DNA of 64,000 nt, taken from contig NZ_JAERPO010000002.1 of the NCBI RefSeq assembly GCF_016734905.1, positions 577,524-641,523 of the forward strand, given 5' to 3'. The translations under genes were made by a program, and so were the position numbers. This document shows positions 1 through 12,650 of this stretch, piece after piece; positions within the stretch are counted from its first letter, which is position 1; every line of letters begins with the position of its first letter. The notes beneath the pieces were generated by a model. It did no database searches. It was not told where the DNA came from and saw nothing but the letters and a program-made list of their open reading frames with translations. This stretch comes from Sphingopyxis jiangsuensis (lineage in GTDB: Bacteria; Pseudomonadota; Alphaproteobacteria; Sphingomonadales; Sphingomonadaceae).

Positions 1-732
1 GCGGGGCGGCTGTCGGCCGAGATCCTCGACGCGCTTGTCCCCTTCATCCAGCCGGGCGTGACGACCGCGGCGATCGACGACAAGGTGCGCGCGATGATGC
101 TCGCGGGCGGCGGCATCCCCGCGACGCTCGGCTATCGCGGTTTCACGCACAGCTGCTGCACCAGCATCAACCATGTCGTGTGCCACGGCATCCCCGACGA
201 CAAGCCGCTGCGCGAGGGCGACATCGTCAACGTCGATGTGACGAGCATCGTCGATGGCTGGCACGGCGACACGAGCCGCATGTATCTGGTCGGCGACGTG
301 CCGATCAAGGCGCGGCGGCTGGTCGAGGTCACCCATGAATGCCTGATGCTCGGCATCGAGCAGGCGAAGCCCGGCAACCGCATGGGCGACGTCGCCCATG
401 CGATCCAGAGCCACGCCGAAAAGCACCGCTATTCGGTGGTGCGCGATTTCTGCGGCCACGGGCTCGGCCAGATGTTCCACGATGCGCCCGAGGTCGTCCA
501 CGCCGGGCGCCCCGGCACCGGACCCGAGCTGCGTCCCGGCATGTTCTTCACCATCGAACCGATGATCAACACCGGCAAATATGCGGTGAAGATGCTCGCC
601 GACGGCTGGACCGCAGTGACCCGCGACCGCTCGCTGTCGGCGCAGTTCGAGCACAGCATCGGCATCACCGAGGACGGCTGCGAGATTTTCACCGCCAGCC
701 CGAAAGGGCTGAACGCGCCGCCTTGGCAGTAA
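1..732 (+). CDS. map: Type I methionine aminopeptidase (5' end missing)
   Basis: Removes the initiator methionine from nascent proteins in the cytoplasm. The reading frame is open from the first base of the window, so the start codon lies upstream; 243 residues are visible. The M24 (pita-bread) dinuclear metal ligands can be read: Asp in DVTSIVDGWHGD and its second Asp in GDTSR, His in GHGLGQMFH, Glu in TIEPM and Glu in QFEHSIG. The HGIP substrate-pocket motif is also present. The family is usually 250 to 275 residues, so only a short N-terminal piece is lost. The gene downstream is separated by about 200 bases that carry a palindromic repeat, so it is probably not co-transcribed. Confidence 0.95.
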   Translation, partial: AGRLSAEILDALVPFIQPGVTTAAIDDKVRAMMLAGGGIPATLGYRGFTHSCCTSINHVVCHGIPDDKPLREGDIVNVDVTSIVDGWHGDTSRMYLVGDVPIKARRLVEVTHECLMLGIEQAKPGNRMGDVAHAIQSHAEKHRYSVVRDFCGHGLGQMFHDAPEVVHAGRPGTGPELRPGMFFTIEPMINTGKYAVKMLADGWTAVTRDRSLSAQFEHSIGITEDGCEIFTASPKGLNAPPWQ

Positions 733-753
733 GCGAGACGACGGTTTCCCGTT

Positions 754-836
754 CGTCATCCCGGACCTGATCCGGGATCCATTGCTTCAAGCGCCGCGCT
801 GGCCCTCGTGGACCCCGGATCAGGTCCGGGGCGACG
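754..836. repeat. Palindromic intergenic repeat, family A
   Basis: Two inverted arms, built on CCCGGACCTGATCCGGG and its reverse complement, flank a spacer of about 27 bases. The same element occurs at 30336-30412 and 36668-36744, and as a short form at 9698-9720. It lies between map and the quinohemoprotein gene and would form a long hairpin. Such elements resemble REP sequences; function is unknown. Confidence 0.8.
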
Positions 837-940
837 ATGCACCATTCTCGCCCCCGAAAAATTCGCCCTTGAACCCCTCGCGCTTAGCGCGCAGACTTGA
901 CGTGAACGTCAAGCACAAGACGGCGAGCGGGAGAGACGCG

Positions 941-3731
<2,791 letters not shown>

Positions 3732-3740
3732 GATATGGTC

Positions 3741-3778
3741 GTGACGGACCTCCGCCTTCGCGGGGACACGCGGTCATA
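3741..3778. repeat. Half palindromic repeat, family E
   Basis: The segment GACCTCCGCCTTCGCGGGGA between glnB and glnA matches the right half of the element found inside mtaB (55043-55126). Only one hairpin of the usual two is evident. It sits inside a presumed operon, so it may tune the glnB/glnA transcript ratio; this is inference. Confidence 0.55.
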
Positions 3779-3837
3779 ACGAATTTCAACCAGAACCCCG
3801 GCAGCGCCGGTCATCATCGCAAGAAGGAAGCTTAATC

Positions 3838-5250
3838 ATGGCTACGAAGCCCAAGGACATCATTGCGCGGATCAAGGAAAACGACATCGAGTGGGTCGAC
3901 CTGCGATTCACCGACCCCAAGGGCAAGTGGCAGCATCTGACGATGTGCGCCGGCGTAATCGACGAGGATGCGCTCGAGGACGGGCTGATGTTCGACGGGT
4001 CGTCGATCGCGGGCTGGAAGGCGATCAACGAAAGCGACATGATCCTGAAGCCCGACCTCGACGCGGTCTATGACGATCCCTTCTCGGCGACCCCGATGCT
4101 TGTCATCTTCTGCGACATCGTCGAGCCGTCGACCGGCGAAGGCTATGCCCGCGACCCGCGCACGACGGCGAAGCGCGCCGAAGCCTATCTCGGCTCGACC
4201 GGCATCGGCGACACCGTCTATGTCGGCCCCGAAGCCGAATTCTTCATGTTCGACGATGTGAAGTTCGAAAGCGGCTACAACAAGTCGGGCTTCGAGATCG
4301 ACGACATCGAGCTGCCGACGAACACCGGCCGCAGCTATGAGGGCGGCAACCTCGGCCACCGCCCGCGCGCCAAGGGCGGCTATTTCCCCGTCGCGCCGGT
4401 CGACAGCGCCGTCGACATCCGCGCCGAGATGGTCTCGACGATGCTCGAACTCGGCCTGCCGTGCGACAAGCATCACCATGAAGTCGCGGCGGCGCAGCAC
4501 GAGCTGGGCCTGACCTTCGGCACGCTCACCGAAACCGCCGACCGCATGCAGATCTACAAATATGTCGTGCACCAGGTCGCGCATGCCTATGGCAAGTCGG
4601 CAACCTTCATGCCCAAGCCGATCAAGGACGACAATGGCAGCGGCATGCACACGCACATTTCGATCTGGGAAAAGGGCAAGCCGCTGTTTGCCGGCAACGG
4701 CTATGCCGGGCTTTCGGACATGTGCCTCTATTTCATCGGCGGCGTGATCAAGCACGCCAAGGCGCTCAACGCCTTCACCAACCCGACGACGAACAGCTAC
4801 AAGCGCCTCGTCCCCGGTTTCGAAGCGCCGGTGCTGCTCGCTTATTCGAGCCGCAACCGTTCGGCCTCGTGCCGCATCCCCTATGGCGCGGGCGCCAAGG
4901 CGAAGCGCGTCGAGTTCCGCTTCCCCGACGCGATGGCGAACCCCTATCTCGCCTACGCCGCGCTTCTGATGGCGGGCCTCGACGGCATCCAGAACAAGAT
5001 CCACCCCGGCGACGCGATGGACAAGAACCTCTATGACCTGCCGCCCGAGGAACTGTCGGAAGTCCCGACCGTCTGCGGATCGCTGCGCGAAGCGCTCGAC
5101 AGCCTCGCCGCCGACTATGACTTCCTGCTGAAGGGCGACGTGTTCACCAAGGACCAGATCGACGCCTATATCGAACTCAAGTGGGACGAAGTTTACACCT
5201 TCGAACAGACGCCGAGCCCGGTCGAGTTCGACATGTATTACAGCGCCTGA
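3838..5250 (+). CDS. glnA: Glutamine synthetase, type I
   Basis: Cytoplasmic dodecameric enzyme making glutamine from glutamate, ammonia and ATP. The 470-residue length is normal for GSI-beta. Visible signatures are NGSGMHTH in the active site, the [19 protein letters not shown] segment, and the adenylylation loop NLYDLPPEE with the modified tyrosine at residue 399. The start follows AAGAAGGAAG. An intact adenylylation site and the upstream glnB fit the P-II/GlnE control cascade. A strong intrinsic terminator follows the stop codon. Confidence 0.98.
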   Translation: MATKPKDIIARIKENDIEWVDLRFTDPKGKWQHLTMCAGVIDEDALEDGLMFDGSSIAGWKAINESDMILKPDLDAVYDDPFSATPMLVIFCDIVEPSTGEGYARDPRTTAKRAEAYLGSTGIGDTVYVGPEAEFFMFDDVKFESGYNKSGFEIDDIELPTNTGRSYEGGNLGHRPRAKGGYFPVAPVDSAVDIRAEMVSTMLELGLPCDKHHHEVAAAQHELGLTFGTLTETADRMQIYKYVVHQVAHAYGKSATFMPKPIKDDNGSGMHTHISIWEKGKPLFAGNGYAGLSDMCLYFIGGVIKHAKALNAFTNPTTNSYKRLVPGFEAPVLLAYSSRNRSASCRIPYGAGAKAKRVEFRFPDAMANPYLAYAALLMAGLDGIQNKIHPGDAMDKNLYDLPPEELSEVPTVCGSLREALDSLAADYDFLLKGDVFTKDQIDAYIELKWDEVYTFEQTPSPVEFDMYYSA

Positions 5251-5275
5251 TCGCCCTGCGATCAGCCGCGTAAGA

Positions 5276-5313
5276 GAGCGTCCGGTTCGGGGGAACCGGA
5301 CGCTCCATTTTTT
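5276..5313 (+). terminator. Intrinsic terminator of glnBA
   Basis: A perfect 13-bp stem (GAGCGTCCGGTTC and its complement) with a four-base G loop, followed by CA and a run of six T. It starts 26 bases after the glnA stop codon. Confidence 0.9.
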
Positions 5314-5379
5314 GAACCAAAAGAGTTTTGTAACGGACGCGAACCAAGTTAGACGACCCGAAAGAGGGGAGTTCCGACA

Positions 5380-8169
5380 TTGCGTTCAATTGCCGTCCTG
5401 CTGGCCGCTTCGGCTCTGGCGCCGTGCGCGCCCGCTTTTGCCGCCGACACCCCGACCTATGGCAGCCCCGCCGACTGGGTGGTCCCGACGACCGCACCGC
5501 TGGCGATCGGCGATGCGTCGACGCCATGGGTGCTGGGCGACCAGCAGCTGCTGATCGAAGCCGACAAAAGATCGACCTTCACCGACAATGCCTTTTACAT
5601 CGCCTCGGCCGACTCGCTGCGCAACTGGAACGATCTGCAGTTCGTCTGGCACCCCGACCGCGACGACCTCATCGTCCACAGAATCGAGATCATCCGCGAC
5701 GGCGCGACGATCGACCTGCTCGGCCAGGGGATGAAGCTTGCCGTGCTGCGGCGCGAGAAGGATTATGAGCAAAAGACGATCGACGGTCTGCTGACGGCAA
5801 CCGCGTCGATCGAGGATCTCCGCGTCGGCGACACGGTGCGCTTTTCGGTGACGACCGTCGAGCGCAGCGATGTGCTTGCGGGCAATGGCGAGGCGATCGT
5901 CGACGTTCAGGCAAGGCCCGCCACCATCGCGCAGGGGACCGTTCGCGTGCTGTGGCCGACGGCGCTTCCGGTCAAATGGAAAGCCTTCGGGAAAGGCGTA
6001 ACGCCCGAGATCAAGGACAAGGGCGGCTTTCGCATCCTGTCGCTGACCCAGCCTGTCGTGAAGCAGGACGAACTCCCCACCGACACGCCGCTCCGTTTCC
6101 GCCGCCCGCCCGGACTCGAGTTTTCGACCTTTCCCGGCTGGGCCGATTTGTCGCGCACGATGGCACCGCTCTATGCAACGAGCGGGACGATCGCCGATGG
6201 CGGCACGCTCGCCGCAGCGGTCGACCGCATTGCAAGCGCCAGCACCGACCCGAAGCTGCGCGCCGCGCAGGCGCTTGCTCTGGTCCAGAACGAGATACGC
6301 TATCTCTACAACGGCCTCGCCAACGGCAATTATGTCCCGCAAACGCCCGAACAGACGTGGACGCTGCGCTATGGCGACTGCAAGGCCAAGACGTTGTTGC
6401 TGCTCGCTGTACTCGACCGGCTCGGGATCGAGGCGGTGCCGACGCTGGTCCATTCGAGCTTCGGCGACGCGCTTCCCGACAGGCTGCCGACGCTCGCCGC
6501 GTTCGACCATGTCGTCGTGCAGGCGCGCATCGACGGGACAGACTATTGGCTCGACGGCACGACGGCGGGAACACATATCGAAGACCTGGCCGACGTTCCC
6601 CCGTTCGGCCACGCGCTGCCGCTGACGACGGACGGGCACACTCTCGCAGCGCTGCCCGTGCGCGAGCCGGCGCGACCCCATATCCAGATAGCGATCGACT
6701 ACGACCAATCGGCGGGAAGCGCCTTTCCGCCGCTGTTCGACATCGATTTTACGGTGCGCGGCGAACTGGCGGCGCGGATTGCGACCATGAAGGCGCAAGC
6801 GACGCCCGATCAGTTGCGCGATGCCGCGCAGGCGGCGCTCGGGAATCTGATCAACAATGGCCAGATTCACAGCCGGACGATCGAGGTCGACGAAGCGAAC
6901 GGAACGACGACCGTCCGGGCCTCGGGGATCGGCAATCTTATCTGGCGCCGCGACGAACCGCGTCCCTATGTAACGCTCGACGGCCTCGTGCAGGACTTTG
7001 ACGTTCGCGCCGACCGCGCGCGCGCCGCCTGGCGCGACATCCCCGTCGCAGGCGGCCCCTCGAGTCTGATCGTTCGCAAGATCAGCCTGAAACTGCCCGA
7101 CCGTGCCGGCTATTCGACCGAGGGCGACGCGCAAGCCAATCTGTCGATTGCGGGCATAGCGCTGCGCCGCGACGCCCGGCTCGACGGAGCGCGTCTCGAA
7201 CAGCGCGAAACCATCTGGAGCAGCGGTGTCGAGGTTGCAGCCGCCGACCTCCCGGCGGCGCGCGCGCAGGTCGCGGCCGCCAAGCAGCGCCTGTTCCGCC
7301 TGCGCGCGCCCGAAGGCGCGCCGACCCGCGTCGCCGAGATTGCGGAAGCCAAGAAGGCGGGGCGCCTTGCCCCGCTCCTCGCCGCTTACCAAAAGGCGAT
7401 CGACGACGATCCCGACGAAGCCAATGGCTATCTCAACCGCGCAGCGTTTTACGCCGGAATCTTCGAACCGCGCGCCGCCATTGCCGATGTCGACGAGGCG
7501 TTGAAGCGCGAAGCCGACGCCGACACCTTCCTCCGCCGCGCCGGACTCTACAATGCGATCGGCGACCACAAACGCGCCCTCGCCGACGTCGACGAGGCGT
7601 TGCAACTCGACCCCGGCTCGGAAAGCGCGCTCGCTTTCAAGATCGAAACACTCACCGACGCGGGCCGCATCGACGAAGCCCTGGCGCTCGCCGACGAACA
7701 GATTGCGACCGCGAAGGACAGGCGCGGCTGGGTCACGCTCAAGGCCGAAGCGCTCGGCAAGGCGGGCCGCGCCGACGAAGGCACGGCGTTGCTCGACGAG
7801 GCGCTGGTCGAACGTCCGGGCGACCCCGGGCTGCTCAACAATCTCTGCTGGCTGAAGGGCACGCGCTCGGTCGCGCTCGAATCGGCGCTCAAGGATTGCA
7901 CGCGGGCGATCGAGCTGACCGACAGCCCGGCGGCGGTGCTCGATAGCCGCGCGCTCGTTTTCTATCGCCTCGGCCGGCTCGAGGAGGCGCGCGCCGACCT
8001 CGACGCTGCGCTCAAGCTCCACCCCGACGTCCCGGCGACTTTATTCATGCGCGGGATCGTGCGCCTGCGCGAAAACGACCGCGAAGGGGCGCAGGGCGAC
8101 CTCGCACTGGCGCGAATGCAATCGGCGCGGATCGACAGCATCTATGCCGGATATGGCATCAAACCGTGA
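5380..8169 (+). CDS. Secreted DUF3857 / transglutaminase-like protein with C-terminal TPRs
   Basis: A 929-residue exported protein. The TTG start is supported by AGAGGGGAG eleven bases upstream and by the immediately following signal peptide ending in AFAAD. The N-terminal half is a DUF3857 region (about 50-250); residues 280-410 are a transglutaminase-like core with an apparently complete triad: Cys334 in YGDCKAK, His377 in AFDHVVV and Asp392 in YWLDGTT. Residues 660-925 contain tandem tetratricopeptide repeats. Proteins of this build are common in Bacteroidetes and sphingomonads; the substrate is unknown. A role in periplasmic protein or peptide processing is inference. It stands alone behind the glnA terminator. 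Confidence 0.85.
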   Translation: MRSIAVLLAASALAPCAPAFAADTPTYGSPADWVVPTTAPLAIGDASTPWVLGDQQLLIEADKRSTFTDNAFYIASADSLRNWNDLQFVWHPDRDDLIVHRIEIIRDGATIDLLGQGMKLAVLRREKDYEQKTIDGLLTATASIEDLRVGDTVRFSVTTVERSDVLAGNGEAIVDVQARPATIAQGTVRVLWPTALPVKWKAFGKGVTPEIKDKGGFRILSLTQPVVKQDELPTDTPLRFRRPPGLEFSTFPGWADLSRTMAPLYATSGTIADGGTLAAAVDRIASASTDPKLRAAQALALVQNEIRYLYNGLANGNYVPQTPEQTWTLRYGDCKAKTLLLLAVLDRLGIEAVPTLVHSSFGDALPDRLPTLAAFDHVVVQARIDGTDYWLDGTTAGTHIEDLADVPPFGHALPLTTDGHTLAALPVREPARPHIQIAIDYDQSAGSAFPPLFDIDFTVRGELAARIATMKAQATPDQLRDAAQAALGNLINNGQIHSRTIEVDEANGTTTVRASGIGNLIWRRDEPRPYVTLDGLVQDFDVRADRARAAWRDIPVAGGPSSLIVRKISLKLPDRAGYSTEGDAQANLSIAGIALRRDARLDGARLEQRETIWSSGVEVAAADLPAARAQVAAAKQRLFRLRAPEGAPTRVAEIAEAKKAGRLAPLLAAYQKAIDDDPDEANGYLNRAAFYAGIFEPRAAIADVDEALKREADADTFLRRAGLYNAIGDHKRALADVDEALQLDPGSESALAFKIETLTDAGRIDEALALADEQIATAKDRRGWVTLKAEALGKAGRADEGTALLDEALVERPGDPGLLNNLCWLKGTRSVALESALKDCTRAIELTDSPAAVLDSRALVFYRLGRLEEARADLDAALKLHPDVPATLFMRGIVRLRENDREGAQGDLALARMQSARIDSIYAGYGIKP

Positions 8170-8349
8170 CGGGACGGGCGATTACGCTTTCCTGACGCGC
8201 TCGGATCACCGCCTTTTTCCGGGCCCCGGAGGCTTGACAGGGCGTCATGCGATGATGGCCGGAGCAGGACGCCCACACCTCGACCGGCTGACGGGTTGCC
8301 GCTCGGCGCGGCAGGCGGCACAAGGGCCGACTTCAAGGAGTCGCCCGAT

Positions 8350-9675
8350 ATGAGATTTGTGTCGTTTGTCGCGCTTGCCGCATTGCAGCTGATTGCCTCC
8401 GCGCCCGCACAGGCGGAACTGAATGGTGCCGAAGCCGCTATGGCGCGCACCGTTGCCGCGGAACAGGAGCGTTCGATCGCGCTGCTCGAAAAGCTCGTCA
8501 ACCAGAACAGCGGCTCGCTGAACCTCGAAGGCGTCGAAAAGGTCGGCGCGATGATGCGCGCCGAGCTGGAGCCGCTGGGCTTCACCGTCGAATGGAAGCC
8601 GATGCGCGAAACCGGCCGCGCGGGGCATCTGATCGCGACGCACAAGGGGCGCCCCGATACCAAGCGGCTGCTCCTCATCGCGCACCTCGACACGGTGTTC
8701 GAGCCCGATTCGCCCTTCCAGCGCTTCGAGCGCATGGGTGACAAGGCGAAGGGGCCCGGGGTCGGCGACGACAAGGGCGGGATGGTCGTCGTCGTCGCCG
8801 CGCTGCGCGCGATGCACAAGGCGGGGACGCTGAAAGACGCCAATATCGAATTTCACATGACCGGCGACGAGGAGGATACGGGCGACCCGCAATCGATCGC
8901 GCGCGCCGACCTGCTTGCAGCGGGAAAGCGCGCCGATGTCGCGCTGGGGTTCGAGGGGCTCATCCGAGACGGTCCGGGCGATTCGGGGGGTGCGGACATG
9001 AGTTCGATCGCGCGGCGCAGTTCGGAAAGCTGGCAGGTCACGGCGACCGGAAAGACCGGCCATAGTTCGGGCATCTTCAGCGCCGATGCCGGCGACGGAG
9101 CGATCTACGAACTCGCGCGCATCATCCACCGTTTCCGCACCGAGCTGCCCGAGCCGAACCTGACCTTCAACGTCGGGCTGGTCGCGGGCGGCGAGCAGGT
9201 GACGCTCGACGAAGGCAAGATCCGCGCGAGCGCGAACGGCAAGACGAACATCATCGCGGCGACCGCCATCGCGCGCGGCGACCTGCGCACGCTGTCGGCC
9301 GAACAGGCCGAACGGGTGAAGGCCAGGATGGCGGCGATCGTCGCCGACCATGCGCTGGGCACCTCGGCCACGCTCGCGTTCGACCCCGGCGGCTATCCGG
9401 CGATGGCGCCGACCGACGGCAATCGCGCGCTGCTGGCGCGGCTCAATGCGGTCAACCGCGACCTCGGCCTTCCCGAAATGGCGCCGCTCGATCCGTTGAA
9501 GCGCGGCGCCGCCGACATCAGCTTCGTCGCGCCGATGGTCGACAGCCTCGCCGGACTCGGCGCCTATTCGACCGGCGATCACGGGCCCGAGGAAACGGTC
9601 GACCTGCCGAGCATCGAACGGCAGGCGGTCCGCGCCGCCATATTGATGTCGCGGCTCGCTGCCGAAAAGCGGTAG
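8350..9675 (+). CDS. M20-family metallopeptidase/amidohydrolase, secreted
   Basis: A 441-residue zinc hydrolase with a Sec signal peptide ending ASAPAQAE. The start at 8350 follows AAGGAGTCGCCC. M20 metal motifs are visible: His and Asp in IAHLDTVFEP, Asp in GVGDDKGG, catalytic and metal-binding Glu in TGDEEDTG, and the late region with TGDHGPEE near the C terminus supplying the final His. The family includes carboxypeptidase G2-like glutamate carboxypeptidases and aminoacylases; which of these applies is not evident. It is probably periplasmic. It appears to be a single-gene unit. Confidence 0.88.
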   Translation: MRFVSFVALAALQLIASAPAQAELNGAEAAMARTVAAEQERSIALLEKLVNQNSGSLNLEGVEKVGAMMRAELEPLGFTVEWKPMRETGRAGHLIATHKGRPDTKRLLLIAHLDTVFEPDSPFQRFERMGDKAKGPGVGDDKGGMVVVVAALRAMHKAGTLKDANIEFHMTGDEEDTGDPQSIARADLLAAGKRADVALGFEGLIRDGPGDSGGADMSSIARRSSESWQVTATGKTGHSSGIFSADAGDGAIYELARIIHRFRTELPEPNLTFNVGLVAGGEQVTLDEGKIRASANGKTNIIAATAIARGDLRTLSAEQAERVKARMAAIVADHALGTSATLAFDPGGYPAMAPTDGNRALLARLNAVNRDLGLPEMAPLDPLKRGAADISFVAPMVDSLAGLGAYSTGDHGPEETVDLPSIERQAVRAAILMSRLAAEKR

Positions 9676-9697
9676 CGCGCCCTGTTTCCCGCTTCGC

Positions 9698-9720
9698 CAC
9701 CCCGGACTTGACCCGGGGTG
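9698..9720. repeat. Short family A palindrome
   Basis: A hairpin with 8-bp arms CACCCCGG and CCGGGGTG around a seven-base loop, 22 bases after the M20 gene. It looks like the tip of the family A element and might double as a transcription terminator, but there is no T-run. Confidence 0.6.
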
Positions 9721-9807
9721 ACGATAAAGGCGCGACGAACTTGATTCATCCGCTACAGTGATTAGGTAGCAATCCGAGACGGATTCACCGCCGATGGGAG
9801 ACAGGAC

Positions 9808-11241
9808 ATGAGCACCGAAACGCACCTCAAGCAGAATTACATCGGCGGACGCTGGGTCGATTCGAAGGGCGGCAAGCCGCACGACGTCATCAACCCCGCG
9901 ACCGAAGAGCCCGCGTCGACCATCATCCTCGGCACCGCCGCCGACGTCGATGACGCGGTGGCCGCCGCGCGCGAAGCGTTCAAAAGCTGGTCGCAATCAA
10001 CGCGCGAGGACCGCCTCGCGCTACTCGGCCGCATCGTCGAGGAATATAAGAAGCGCGTTCCCGACCTCGCCAAATCGATGGCAGCCGAAATGGGCGCACC
10101 GGTGAGCTTTGCGAGCACCGCACAGGTCGGCGCAGGCATCGGCGGCTTCCTCGGGACGATCGAGGCTCTCAAGAATTTTGAGTTCACCGAACAACATGGC
10201 GCGAACAAGGTCGTGTACGAACCGATTGGCGTCGTCGGGATGATCACCCCGTGGAACTGGCCGCTCAACCAGATCGCGCTCAAGGTCGCCCCCGCGCTCG
10301 CGGGCGGCAACACGATGGTCCTGAAACCGTCGGAGGAATGCCCCGGCAATGCCACAATCTTTGCCGAAATCCTTGATGCCGCGGGCGTGCCGCCGGGCGT
10401 GTTCAACCTCGTCCAGGGCGACGGGCCGACCGTCGGCAACGCGATTTCGGCGCACCCGGGCATCGAAATGGTGAGCTTCACCGGATCGACGCGCGCGGGC
10501 ATCCTTGTCGCCAAGGCGGCGGCCGACACGGTCAAGCGCGTCCATCAGGAACTCGGCGGAAAATCGCCGAACATCGTCCTGCCCGACGCGGATCTGGAAA
10601 CCGTGCTGCCGCCCACGGTCCAGGGCGTGCTCGTCAACACGGGACAAAGCTGCATCGCGCCGACGCGCATCCTCGTCCACAAGGAGCGCGAGGCCGAAGC
10701 GGTCGGCGTGATCAAGGCGATGTTCGACGGAACGCAGGTCGGCGACCCGATGAGCGAAGGCGGCCACATCGGCCCCGTCGTCAACAAGGCGCAGTTCGAC
10801 AAGATTCAGGGCCTTATCCAGTCGGCGATCGACGAAGGCGCAAAGCTCGAGACAGGCGGCACCGGCCTGCCGTCGAACGTCAACCGCGGCTATTATATCA
10901 AGCCCACCGTCTTTTCGGGCGTGACCCCGAACATGCGTATCGCAAAGGAAGAAGTGTTCGGCCCTGTCGCGACGTTGATGGCCTATGACGACCTTGACCA
11001 GGCGGTCGAGATTGCCAACGACACCGAATATGGACTGTCGGCCGTCGTTTCGGGCGACCCCGCCAAGGCCGCCGAAATCGCGCCCAGGTTGCGCGCGGGC
11101 ATGGTCGCGGTGAACAGCTGGGGGCCGGGGCCGGGCGCGCCGTTCGGCGGCTACAAGGCGTCGGGCAACGGCCGCGAGGGCGGCATTTTCGGCCTCAAGG
11201 ACTTCATGGAGGTCAAGGCCATCAGCGGCGTTCCGGCCTGA
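9808..11241 (+). CDS. NAD(P)-dependent aldehyde dehydrogenase
   Basis: A 477-residue cytosolic member of the ALDH superfamily that would oxidise an aldehyde to its acid. Motifs: NAD-binding FTGSTRAG, the catalytic base Glu in HQELGGKSPN, the nucleophile Cys in TGQSCIAPTR, and EEVFGPVATLM. The start follows GGGAGACAGGAC. Size and motifs fit general aliphatic/betaine-aldehyde type enzymes, but no substrate can be assigned. It stands between a repeat and argJ and shows no operon partner, so linkage to the PQQ alcohol dehydrogenase 7 kb upstream is only speculative. Confidence 0.93.
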   Translation: MSTETHLKQNYIGGRWVDSKGGKPHDVINPATEEPASTIILGTAADVDDAVAAAREAFKSWSQSTREDRLALLGRIVEEYKKRVPDLAKSMAAEMGAPVSFASTAQVGAGIGGFLGTIEALKNFEFTEQHGANKVVYEPIGVVGMITPWNWPLNQIALKVAPALAGGNTMVLKPSEECPGNATIFAEILDAAGVPPGVFNLVQGDGPTVGNAISAHPGIEMVSFTGSTRAGILVAKAAADTVKRVHQELGGKSPNIVLPDADLETVLPPTVQGVLVNTGQSCIAPTRILVHKEREAEAVGVIKAMFDGTQVGDPMSEGGHIGPVVNKAQFDKIQGLIQSAIDEGAKLETGGTGLPSNVNRGYYIKPTVFSGVTPNMRIAKEEVFGPVATLMAYDDLDQAVEIANDTEYGLSAVVSGDPAKAAEIAPRLRAGMVAVNSWGPGPGAPFGGYKASGNGREGGIFGLKDFMEVKAISGVPA

Positions 11242-11251
11242 TAGCTCCACG

Positions 11252-11375
11252 CCCTCCCCTTCAGGGGAGGGCAGCGAGACTTGGCAGCTTGCTGCCTAGT
11301 CGCAGCAGGTGGGGGTCAGCAGCCCGGCGCCACGCCGCGAACCCCCACCCCAACCCCTCCCCTGAAGGGGAGGGG
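11252..11375. repeat. Composite palindromic repeat, family B (copy 1)
   Basis: About 124 bases of nested inverted repeats. The outer units are CCCTCCCCTTCAGGGGAGGG and its near copy, the inner arms are GGTGGGGGTC and GACCCCCACC-like, and a central small hairpin GGCAG-CTTG-CTGCC follows ACTT. The same element is at 36785-36913. Its last unit ends five bases before the ATG at 11380 and so supplies a Shine-Dalgarno-like GGAGGGG upstream of argJ. Confidence 0.85.
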
Positions 11376-11400
11376 CTTTATGTTTTTCCAAGGCGCAGCT

Positions 11401-12639
11401 ATGCGCCCACCCATGCACAGCCGCTCTCCGCTCGCCCCCGCCGCCTTCCCCGCCCTGCCCGAAATCGCGGGCGTAACGCGCCGCGTCGCGCGGGCGCGCT
11501 ACAAGGAATGGGACCGCTGCGACCTCAGCTATGTCGAACTCGCACCGGGCACGACCGTCGCGGGGGTGTTCACGCGCAATGTCTGCTGCTCGTCCGAGGT
11601 CGAACTCGGGCGCGAACAGGTGCAGGGCGGCAGCGCGCGCGCGCTGGTCGTCAACGCGGGAAACAGCAACGCCTTCACCGGCTATCGCGGGCGCGAGGCG
11701 GTCGAGGCGATCATGGCGCAGGTCGCCGAGCATCTGGGATGCAGCGCGCGCGAGGTTTTCGTGAGCTCGACCGGCGTCATCGGCGTGCCGCTGCCCAGGG
11801 ACAAGGCGCGCGCGGGCGTCGAGGCCGCGCTGACCGCCGAACCCTGCTCGTGGGAGGCGCTCGCCGAAACGATCGGCACCACCGACACCTTTGCCAAGGG
11901 CGCGGCGTCGAGTGCGGTCGTCGGCGACCGCACGGTGCAGGTTGCGGGCGTCGTCAAGGGTTCGGGCATGATCGCGCCCGACATGGCGACGATGCTCGGC
12001 TATATCTTCACCGACGCCGCAGTCGCACCGGCACTGCTGCAGGACATGCTCGCGCGTGCGACGGGGGCGACCTTCAACAGCATCACCGTCGACAGCGACA
12101 CGTCGACGAGCGACACGGTGCTCCTCTTCGCGACCGGGAAAGCGGACAATCCGGAACTGCAATCGTGGGACGATGCCGGCGCCGATGCGCTGTACGCCGC
12201 CATCCATGCGGTCGCGCGCGAGCTTGCCCATCTCGTCGTGCGCGACGGCGAAGGCGCATCGAAATTCATCGAGGTGCAGGTGACGGGCGCGGTGAGCGAC
12301 GACAGCGCCCGGCGCGTCGCGCTCGCCATCGCCAACTCGCCGCTCGTCAAGACGGCGATTGCGGGCGAGGACGCCAATTGGGGCCGCGTCGTGATGGCGG
12401 TGGGCAAGGCGGGCGAACCCGCCGACCGCGACCGGCTCGCGATCCGCTTCGGCGATCATTGGGTCGCAAAGGACGGGCTGCCCGTCGACGGCTATGACGA
12501 GGCGCCGGTCGCCGCGCATCTCAAAGGCCAGGACATCCGCGTCGGCGCCGACCTCGGCCTTGGCGAGGGCCGCGCTACGGTATGGACGTGCGATCTGACA
12601 CACGGTTATATCAGCATCAACGCCGATTACCGGAGCTGA
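11401..12639 (+). CDS. argJ: Glutamate N-acetyltransferase / amino-acid acetyltransferase
   Basis: Arginine biosynthesis: transfers acetyl from N-acetylornithine to glutamate and may also acetylate glutamate from acetyl-CoA. The self-cleavage site is intact in KGSGMIAPDMATMLGY, the nucleophilic Thr being residue 197 from the chosen start. The family end pattern DLTHGYISINADYRS is present. Start choice is uncertain: ATG at 11401 has AAGG upstream, ATG at 11413 gives the most family-like N terminus (MHSRSPLAPAAF), and ATG at 11380 lies just after a repeat that carries GGAGGGG. Length of 412 residues is normal. Confidence 0.93.
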   Translation: MRPPMHSRSPLAPAAFPALPEIAGVTRRVARARYKEWDRCDLSYVELAPGTTVAGVFTRNVCCSSEVELGREQVQGGSARALVVNAGNSNAFTGYRGREAVEAIMAQVAEHLGCSAREVFVSSTGVIGVPLPRDKARAGVEAALTAEPCSWEALAETIGTTDTFAKGAASSAVVGDRTVQVAGVVKGSGMIAPDMATMLGYIFTDAAVAPALLQDMLARATGATFNSITVDSDTSTSDTVLLFATGKADNPELQSWDDAGADALYAAIHAVARELAHLVVRDGEGASKFIEVQVTGAVSDDSARRVALAIANSPLVKTAIAGEDANWGRVVMAVGKAGEPADRDRLAIRFGDHWVAKDGLPVDGYDEAPVAAHLKGQDIRVGADLGLGEGRATVWTCDLTHGYISINADYRS

Positions 12640-12650
12640 AGATTCTCTTC

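Noticed and set aside
5386..8022. Very long open frame on the minus strand (878 codons)
   Set aside because: It is antisense to the transglutaminase/TPR gene and rich in Arg and Ala, typical of shadow frames in GC-rich DNA; no ribosome site or family features.
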